Shown here: one piece after another, positions 58,730 to 64,000 of the stretch | Position numbering within the stretch: position 1 is the stretch's first letter | Layout of the letters: each line of letters starts with the position of its first letter | NCBI GenBank assembly: GCA_949524905.1 | Contig: CATINC010000005.1 | Coordinates: 62,001-126,000, forward strand | DNA from: Opitutia bacterium UBA7350 | GTDB lineage: Bacteria; Verrucomicrobiota; Verrucomicrobiia; Opitutales; Coraliomargaritaceae | DNA: 64,000 nucleotides | Reading direction: 5' to 3' | The notes under the pieces: model-generated | Seen by the model: only the letters and a program-made list of their open reading frames with translations | What the model was told of the DNA's origin: nothing | Databases searched by the model: none | Position numbers and translations under genes: made by a program

Positions 58730-59370
58730 AAAAGCTCAGCACTATTCCCGATAACACGCTTGAATTCAACTGCTAATCGCTCTTTCAATTTTGCAGCTTC
58801 AGGTAGTTTGGAAAGTTCTCTTTTTAAGGAGGTGACCGTACCGTCGGTGATACCGCAGGGAACGATACCTTCGAAATGGGTGAGGTCCGGATCCAGATTA
58901 AGGGCAAAGCCGTGGTAGGTAACCCATTTTTTGACTGCCACTCCTAGCGCGCAGATTTTTCCTTGCTCGATCCAGATGCCGGTCTTGCCTTCACGACGGT
59001 TTGCCTTGAGGCCATAGTGGGCGAGGGTATTTATAATTACGGTTTCCAGGTCTCGTAGGTAAGCGTGTAAATCGCGGCGGTGCGTGATGGATACGATCGG
59101 GTATCCCACCACTTGTCCCGGGCCGTGGTAAGTGATGTCGCCACCTCGGTTAGAGGGATAAAAGCTAATGCCTCGTTTCTGGAGTTCAGCCTCGTTCCAG
59201 AGAAGGTGTTGCGCCGCGTCCTTTCGCAGACCAGTGGTGAAGACCGGATCATGTTCGGTAAAAATGAGAGCATCTTTAACGCGGTCTTCGATCCGTGCAA
59301 GCAGGCGATTTTTTTGCTGCTTCAGGGCGAGGGCATAAGGGGTGCGTCCCCAGTCGAGGATCTCGATCAT
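58726..59370 (-). CDS. lipB: octanoyl-[ACP]:protein octanoyltransferase
   Basis: Moves octanoyl from acyl-carrier protein to lipoyl domains, the step before LipA. 214 residues with family blocks FTEHDPVFTTGLR, the RGGDITYHGPGQVVGYPI core, KTGIWIEQGKICALGVAVKKWVTYHGFALN and the catalytic cysteine region FEGIVPCGITDGTVTSL. It precedes lipA with a 4-bp overlap and follows a GspC-like gene by about 9 bp. Confidence 0.94.
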   Translation of the reverse strand: MIEILDWGRTPYALALKQQKNRLLARIEDRVKDALIFTEHDPVFTTGLRKDAAQHLLWNEAELQKRGISFYPSNRGGDITYHGPGQVVGYPIVSITHRRDLHAYLRDLETVIINTLAHYGLKANRREGKTGIWIEQGKICALGVAVKKWVTYHGFALNLDPDLTHFEGIVPCGITDGTVTSLKRELSKLPEAAKLKERLAVEFKRVIGNSAELL

Positions 59371-59379
59371 GACGAATGC

Positions 59380-59940
59380 CTATTTTTTTGGAAGGACCAC
59401 GCGCCGACGAACGACATTTCCTGGGCGAACGGGCGCAGCCAGTGTCGCCTGTGTTTGGAGGATAGCAGGTAAGGGCTTTGCTTGTTTGCCTATCTGGGGC
59501 ATACTTCCAGGTGTACGAGAGACGACGGGTCCGGTGTTCTTGATCGGGAGCGGACGTTCATTGGCGGAGGCCATTGCAAGGCGTTCACTGCGACCGTCTT
59601 TGCTCACGGTGAGAGAGAGGTTTCCGGTATCAAAATCATTCACCACAACACCGTTGGCATTTTCGCCTTCCTTGAGCCAGTAGCCCAAATTTTCCTTTTT
59701 GTTAAATATGCTAAAATGGAATTCGTCGCCTATTTGAATCACGCCTCGAAATTCTAACTGACGTGCGATGGTGCCACTTGGCGCTGGAGCGAGCGGCTTG
59801 GCTGCAACTACACCATGATTGGGGGGCAAAAAGGGGCTTTTTGATTGGAGATTAACCTGTGCCGACAGCGCTCCAGCAGTTGCGAGGAGTAGCATTAAGG
59901 ATCGTTTAGTGTCGGTGCTCGGCATCTGGCGGAGTAACAT
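59380..59940 (-). CDS. secretion-associated GspC/PilP-like protein
   Basis: A 186-residue protein directly after the secretin gene (3-bp gap). A probable export signal lies near the N-terminus (RSLMLLLATAGALSAQVNLQ), then a Pro-rich linker and a small beta domain LEFRGVIQIGDEFHFSIFNKKENLGYWLKEGENANGVVVNDFDTGNLSLTV resembling the HR domain of GspC/PilP, which docks on secretins. The C-terminus is Arg/Pro-rich. No PDZ domain. The role is inferred from the neighbour and this segment, not proven. Confidence 0.6.
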   Translation of the reverse strand: MLLRQMPSTDTKRSLMLLLATAGALSAQVNLQSKSPFLPPNHGVVAAKPLAPAPSGTIARQLEFRGVIQIGDEFHFSIFNKKENLGYWLKEGENANGVVVNDFDTGNLSLTVSKDGRSERLAMASANERPLPIKNTGPVVSRTPGSMPQIGKQAKPLPAILQTQATLAAPVRPGNVVRRRVVLPKK

Positions 59941-59943
59941 ATT

Positions 59944-62040
59944 TTATTGGTATTGGCGTGTCTTGGGGTTTTTCAGCTTGGGTTTTTTTGGCTTCTCGTC
60001 TTCAAAGCCACTGCCTTCCATATAGGCGTCGCCGGTGGTTCCGGTTTCGAGGTATTCCTTGACGACCTTGCGCTCCTTTAGTCCTTCGATGGCTTTGCGG
60101 CTCATTTCATTGGCTTCGTCTGGGGTTTTTAGAATAGTTGGCCGAATAAAGATGATCAATTCTGTGCGAGTATATTCCACATCTTCATGGCTGAGTAATT
60201 GTTTGAAGACCGGCAGGCGGCCGACGATGGGGAAATAGATATTGGAGACATCCTTTTTATTTTCCTGTAGACCGCCTAGGATAATGACATCACCATCGTT
60301 TACCGTGATGGTGGAGTTGGCTTCGCGTTTACCAATGATGGGGCGAGTCTCTTCGTTGCCCGCAAAATTCTGTACCGTATCCACTGTTTGCTCAATTTGT
60401 AATTGCACCGAACCATCTGCTCCGATCAAGGGGGTGGTGGTGAGCTTGATGCCGACATCACGGTATTCTAACTGCGTCTGGGTGTTGTTACTGCTGTTAT
60501 TAAAGGAAGTGGTACCGGTCTCAAAGGGGCGTGACTGGCTCACATTTATAATGCCCTCTTCATTGTGGCTCACTACGATGGAGGGTGTGGAGAGGACACG
60601 TATGTTGTTATCGCCTTCTGCGAGATCGAGCACGGCGTTAAGATCAAATTTTCCAAAAGTAGAAAGCAATGTTTCAGCTGCACCCGCTGCTGGTGTGGCT
60701 GAGTTGACGACGTTTGAAGCCACACCTGACATAGATCCAGTCAATCGAGTGCTTCCATCGTTAAAGGCGAGTTCAAAGCTCTTGATGCCACTACCTTGGT
60801 TTTCATCGAGGGAGACTTCGGTGATGATGGCTTCAATGCGGACTTGAGGGAGGGGGATATCGATTTTATTAATCAACTCACCGATGGACTTAAGGTCGGA
60901 GTCGGTTCCGTAGGCGACGATGGAATTAGTGCGGGTATCTGCGGAGAGGCCCACGAAATTAGAGAACTGAAGGGCGCTGTTTGCTTCGTTGGAGTTGGGG
61001 GTGATGGCGCGGGCAACTTGAGCCTGTTTGGGCGTATTCTTATTGTTGTTATTATTATTCTGATCACGGTTGCTGTTTTGGTTGCGGGTGACCTTGGCGT
61101 CTTCTTCACGACCTTCTTCCTGCCCAGAAATAATATTTTCAATAATGGGAACGACGTCTTCTGCCTTCGCTTGACGGAGTTGAAAGACTTCGCTCCGGGT
61201 GAGTGGAGCGGCATCGATATCAATACTTTTTACAACTTCTTTTATGGTGGCGAGGTTATCGGGTTGTGTGACCACGATGAGCTGGTTGCTGCGTTCGTCG
61301 GCGGTGATGCTGGTATTGCCGTCGAAGTAACGGGCGAGGGGTCCCTTAGAAAGATTTTCCAGTTGTTGCTGCATGTCCTGTGCTTGGATGTAATCGAGTT
61401 TAATGAATTCAATTTGCTCGCGGTATTTTTGGGGCTGGTCGAGGCTTTGGAGCATCTCTTCTACTCGTTGGAGGTTGAGGAGGGCATCGCTTACGAGGAG
61501 GGCATTGGCTTTTGGAAAGGCCACCAGGTGGGATTGGTTGGAAAGCAAAGGTGCAACAACACCATCGCGACTTTCTTCTGCATCCAAGTGATTCAGGCGA
61601 AAAAATTTGGTGTAGATTTGTTGACTGGGCGGGAGTTCAAGGGTGCTACCTTCCAGCAGAACAGGCGTGTTTTGTTGGACGTTGTTGGCAGGGACTGCCT
61701 TGATAAAACGCCCACCAACATCTGTTAGCATAATACCGTTGAGACTGAGCAGGCTTTCGAGCGCTAGAATGGCCTCTGATTGTGAAATGGAACCACGGGA
61801 GTTAAAGTTTATCTTAGCGGGAGGGATGTCTTGCCGGCGAAGAACGATTTTTCCAGTGAGTTGTTCGTAGAGCTCAATGACTTGAATGGCGGAATCATCG
61901 CTGAGAATCAGCGTGCCGATGGTCGGTTCAGATTCCGAGACGGTTGCTCCTGCATCAGGTGATTGTGCCGCCAGTGGGGTGATCGCACTCAGGCAAATAA
62001 AGAAGAGGCTTATGAGCGGATTTTGAAATGATATTTTCAT
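59944..62040 (-). CDS. gspD: type II secretion secretin GspD
   Basis: Outer-membrane secretin channel, 698 residues: signal peptide ending near LAAQS; N-terminal N0 domain (LTGKIVLRRQDIPPAKINFNS); N1-N3 repeats (FFRLNHLDAEESRDGVVAPLL, EFIKLDYIQAQDMQQQLENLS, SEVFQLRQAKAEDVVPIIENII with a Gln/Asn-rich linker); and the secretin core LPQVRIEAIITEVSLDENQGSGI, LSTPSIVVSHNEEG, VNDGDVIILGGL and VGRLPVFKQLLSHEDVEYTRTELIIFIRPTIL. The long antisense ORF over it is a shadow. Confidence 0.92.
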   Translation of the reverse strand: MKISFQNPLISLFFICLSAITPLAAQSPDAGATVSESEPTIGTLILSDDSAIQVIELYEQLTGKIVLRRQDIPPAKINFNSRGSISQSEAILALESLLSLNGIMLTDVGGRFIKAVPANNVQQNTPVLLEGSTLELPPSQQIYTKFFRLNHLDAEESRDGVVAPLLSNQSHLVAFPKANALLVSDALLNLQRVEEMLQSLDQPQKYREQIEFIKLDYIQAQDMQQQLENLSKGPLARYFDGNTSITADERSNQLIVVTQPDNLATIKEVVKSIDIDAAPLTRSEVFQLRQAKAEDVVPIIENIISGQEEGREEDAKVTRNQNSNRDQNNNNNNKNTPKQAQVARAITPNSNEANSALQFSNFVGLSADTRTNSIVAYGTDSDLKSIGELINKIDIPLPQVRIEAIITEVSLDENQGSGIKSFELAFNDGSTRLTGSMSGVASNVVNSATPAAGAAETLLSTFGKFDLNAVLDLAEGDNNIRVLSTPSIVVSHNEEGIINVSQSRPFETGTTSFNNSSNNTQTQLEYRDVGIKLTTTPLIGADGSVQLQIEQTVDTVQNFAGNEETRPIIGKREANSTITVNDGDVIILGGLQENKKDVSNIYFPIVGRLPVFKQLLSHEDVEYTRTELIIFIRPTILKTPDEANEMSRKAIEGLKERKVVKEYLETGTTGDAYMEGSGFEDEKPKKPKLKNPKTRQYQ

Positions 62041-62066
62041 AATGAAGCAGACGCTATGGAGAGAAT

Positions 62067-62624
62067 CTAGATAGAATCTTTAATAAGTTCAAGGGAAGCG
62101 ATTTCAAAGCGGATGTCCAGTTCCTCAGGGTTTCTGCGATTGGATTTAATGTGAACGCTTTGTTGGTTGATGTAGGGGGCTTCGTTGAGGAGGAGATCAT
62201 TAAAAGCAATATACTGGGCAATGGTAGCGCGTTTGAGCTGAACACGGAGGGTGTGCTCATTAAAAATTTCACCTTGGCGCGACTTAACAGGACCCATATC
62301 GGCTCTCGAAGAGAGGCCAGACTGGCGAAGGAGGCTGTCGATTTGCCCAGAGAGCTGAGTCGCGCCAAAAGTTTTTTCTGAGTCAAGTTTTTCCATAACC
62401 TCGCGAGCGCTGCGGGCATAGCTGTCGGCGCGCTCAAGCCAGAGGGATTGCTCTTGGAGGTTGGCAGAGGCAACCCGGCGGTCATCGTTCCAGGTACCGC
62501 TTCGATTGATCCAGCTAGCAGCCCAGATAGCGAGCATGACCAGAATGAAGCAGAGACTCAAAAGTTGCTCACGCACGGTGAGTCGCCGCAGGATGCGCAA
62601 GATAGCTTGGAATCGGAATTGCAT
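62067..62624 (-). CDS. GspM/PilO-like inner-membrane protein
   Basis: A 185-residue protein with one transmembrane helix (about 21-38, LLSLCFILVMLAIWAASW) after a short basic N-terminus, a coiled-coil-like section (NLQEQSLWLERADSYARSAREVMEKLD) and a C-terminal ferredoxin-like beta region (VQLKRATIAQYIAFNDLLLNEAPYINQQSVHIKS). Topology and position between the PilN/GspL-like gene (1-bp overlap) and gspD fit PilO/GspM. No sequence motif proves it. Confidence 0.6.
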   Translation of the reverse strand: MQFRFQAILRILRRLTVREQLLSLCFILVMLAIWAASWINRSGTWNDDRRVASANLQEQSLWLERADSYARSAREVMEKLDSEKTFGATQLSGQIDSLLRQSGLSSRADMGPVKSRQGEIFNEHTLRVQLKRATIAQYIAFNDLLLNEAPYINQQSVHIKSNRRNPEELDIRFEIASLELIKDSI

Positions 62625-63748
62625 TAGGAAGGAGATTCAGGCTGAGCTTTGTCAGGTTTTTTAATGGCTGGAGTTTGGGCTTCGCGATGCAGGTAGCTAA
62701 GTTGGAGCGTGAAGGAGGTTTTACCTGAACGGGTAAAGGTTTTGGGTGGGGTCAAAATTTCAAACTGTCCCGAGGCTTTTAGCTTCTCAATGTAATCGTT
62801 CAGGGCATTAACGGTATTGGCTTCGCCTTCAAGGGTGACGCGATTATTTTCCTCGGTGCTAGTTTCGGTGAAATGAATGCTTTGGTAGGGTCGAATGATG
62901 TTGAGGGTTTCCAACATGGCAACGGGACGTAGTTGATTCTCAAAGACGCGTTGTAGTTTTACGCTCAAGGCCTGCTTTTCTTGAATCTGTGCGACGGCAG
63001 CGCTCTGGCTTTCGATTTTGCTTTCACGGTTGTTGAGCCAGAGATTGCAAGTAAGGAGGAGGGCTTCTGTAACAAGGAGGAGGGCTGCAAAACAGGCAGC
63101 GTACTTAAAGCCCTCTAGGAAATATGTGCTGAGTTTGCGCGAGCGTCGCTCGCTATTTTTGAAGGCCATCGGCCGCAGATCTGCAGCCCACAGAGTTTCG
63201 GGATCGAGCGGAGCGGATTGGGCGATGTCCTGATGGGGCGTACGTATTTCAAAATATACATTTTGCTCTTCGTCCGTTTTCGCACTGAGAAGTTCAAATT
63301 TCGCTTGGTCTTCGGGTTTAATACTGGGTTGAGTAATGATTAGCTCAGGAATACCAGGGGGCTCATCGTAGACGACTTCTGCGCAACTTATAGGGCTTTG
63401 AAATATGTGCCTACCCGCCTTCGGATTGATTGCGTGGAAGGCTAAGAAATCTGGAAGGACCCAAGTATAACTTTCAAGATCTTTAAAGCCCGCTTGCTTG
63501 AGACGGTCTTGATGGGCCGCGAAATAAAGCAGACGTTGTTTCTCAAAATCACATAGGTAGCCCCAGTTTAGATGTTCAATCGGAAAGGGGGCAAGGGCTT
63601 CCAGGCTCAACTCAGCAAAGGAGGGAATCTCTTCTGCGCTTAAACCGTCTGGTAATTTAAAACCCTCAATGAAAAAGAGGTGACCGGGCAGGAGGCAAAG
63701 ACTGTTTTCTGCCGTCGGCTGAAGGTTCTCGGTTTCAGGTTTTTCCAT
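62624..63748 (-). CDS. GspL/PilN-like inner-membrane protein
   Basis: A 374-residue protein. The cytoplasmic N-terminal part (about 1-205, with FAELSLEALAPFPIEHLNWGYLCDFEKQRLLYFAAH) resembles a degenerate actin-like GspL/PilM fold. One transmembrane helix (about 222-242, AACFAALLLVTEALLLTCNLWL) is followed by a coiled coil and a periplasmic domain RVTLEGEANTVNALNDYIEKLKASGQFEILTPPKTF that matches PilN-like Fimbrial assembly architecture. The assignment rests on layout and neighbours. Confidence 0.6.
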   Translation of the reverse strand: MEKPETENLQPTAENSLCLLPGHLFFIEGFKLPDGLSAEEIPSFAELSLEALAPFPIEHLNWGYLCDFEKQRLLYFAAHQDRLKQAGFKDLESYTWVLPDFLAFHAINPKAGRHIFQSPISCAEVVYDEPPGIPELIITQPSIKPEDQAKFELLSAKTDEEQNVYFEIRTPHQDIAQSAPLDPETLWAADLRPMAFKNSERRSRKLSTYFLEGFKYAACFAALLLVTEALLLTCNLWLNNRESKIESQSAAVAQIQEKQALSVKLQRVFENQLRPVAMLETLNIIRPYQSIHFTETSTEENNRVTLEGEANTVNALNDYIEKLKASGQFEILTPPKTFTRSGKTSFTLQLSYLHREAQTPAIKKPDKAQPESPS

Positions 63749-63788
63749 AATTTTGATCCGGTGGTGGATACGGCTTATGTGTAGTGAT

Positions 63789-64000
63789 TCAGCGGTCTAT
63801 GTCGATCTCGGAATAACGAGCAGCAGGATCTGCCATGGGGCGGCGAATTCCAGTACGGAGGTCAATTATACGGAATGGATACTTAAGGGCATCTTGCTCT
63901 TCGAGGGTTCCGCTACGTCGAGTGTCGCGATCATTTGTGCCTGGAAGCGAGCGAGTGCCAGTATTACCGGTATTGATTTTAGGCTCAACAACTGCTTGTA
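63789..64000 (-). CDS. 3' end of unidentified secretion-operon gene (partial)
   Basis: The minus-strand frame ending at TGA 63789-63791 is open to the window edge (69 codons), too short for the track. It reads ...LEEQDALKYPFRIIDLRTGIRRPMADPAARYSEIDIDR, with a Thr/Gly-rich polar stretch before it (INTGNTGTRSLPGTNDRD). It lies 40 bp upstream of the GspL/PilN-like start, in the same direction, and so is probably the preceding gene of the secretion operon, perhaps a pseudopilin or GspK-type protein. Too short to name. Confidence 0.55.
   Translation of the reverse strand, partial: QAVVEPKINTGNTGTRSLPGTNDRDTRRSGTLEEQDALKYPFRIIDLRTGIRRPMADPAARYSEIDIDR

Noticed and set aside
60796-61728. 310-residue plus-strand ORF antisense to gspD
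   Set aside because: It lies wholly inside the well-supported secretin gene on the opposite strand and its sequence is hydrophobic/acidic in the pattern of a complementary frame; no family motif.

Overview
The window looks like a chromosomal core segment of a Verrucomicrobiota bacterium, most likely class Opitutae/Opitutia. The inference rests on several things: a DUF1501/DUF1800 secreted-protein pair, a run of prepilin-like genes resembling those common in that phylum, a type II secretion-like set with poorly conserved inner-membrane proteins, a MurC-MurB fusion, and a complete but divergent dcw (division and cell wall) cluster. MurE carries the DNPR motif of meso-diaminopimelate enzymes. 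I saw no insertion sequence, prophage, integrase or CRISPR array. The taxonomy is inference; no search was run.

Layout. 1-8.4 kb: the 3' part of pyruvate carboxylase, a ParE/GyrB-type topoisomerase subunit, an SPFH membrane protein, queG, and a folA-thyA-DUF721 operon on the minus strand. 8.4-16.9 kb: a probable small transcript ending in a strong terminator, rpsA (six S1 domains), a SWIM-SNF2 ATPase, an ArsR-methyltransferase fusion with a second methyltransferase, RadC, RlmN and an initiator tRNA. 17-29 kb: the DUF1800-DUF1501 operon, a LolC/E-LolD exporter, rplU-rpmA, a Fur-family regulator that has lost its metal ligands, a TPR protein, priA, xseB-dxs and trhO. 29-34.6 kb: four prepilin-like genes, an octaheme cytochrome with HEAT/TPR repeats, and a small lipoprotein.

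34.8-54.2 kb is the dcw cluster, all on the plus strand: mraZ, small ORF, rsmH, ftsL-like, small ORF, ftsI, murE, murF, mraY, murD, a LysM lipoprotein, ftsW, murG, murC-murB fusion, ddl, ftsQ, ftsA, ftsZ. Most junctions overlap or are a few bases apart, so the genes are probably co-translated. An array of TGGG-like boxes with 10-bp spacing lies upstream of mraZ and fits MraZ autoregulation. Together the products make the lipid II precursor (MurC to MurF, Ddl, MraY, MurG), polymerise it at the septum (FtsW, FtsI) and organise the Z ring (FtsA, FtsZ, FtsQ, FtsL).

54.2-64 kb: a SCO1-like protein and a TauE/UreH-like membrane protein (possibly metal or oxidase assembly), an acidic-tailed unknown, pyrD, lipB-lipA, and a minus-strand secretion operon (a partial gene, then GspL/PilN-like, GspM/PilO-like, the secretin GspD, and a GspC-like protein) that runs off the right edge.

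I found no wholly new multigene defence or mobile system. The most unusual signals are in familiar genes: FtsZ lacks the second catalytic aspartate of the T7 loop; the Fur homologue lacks its metal-binding residues; the MurC half of the fusion is internally shortened; the initiator tRNA has non-standard bases at identity positions; and there is an orphan small-RNA-like transcript before rpsA.
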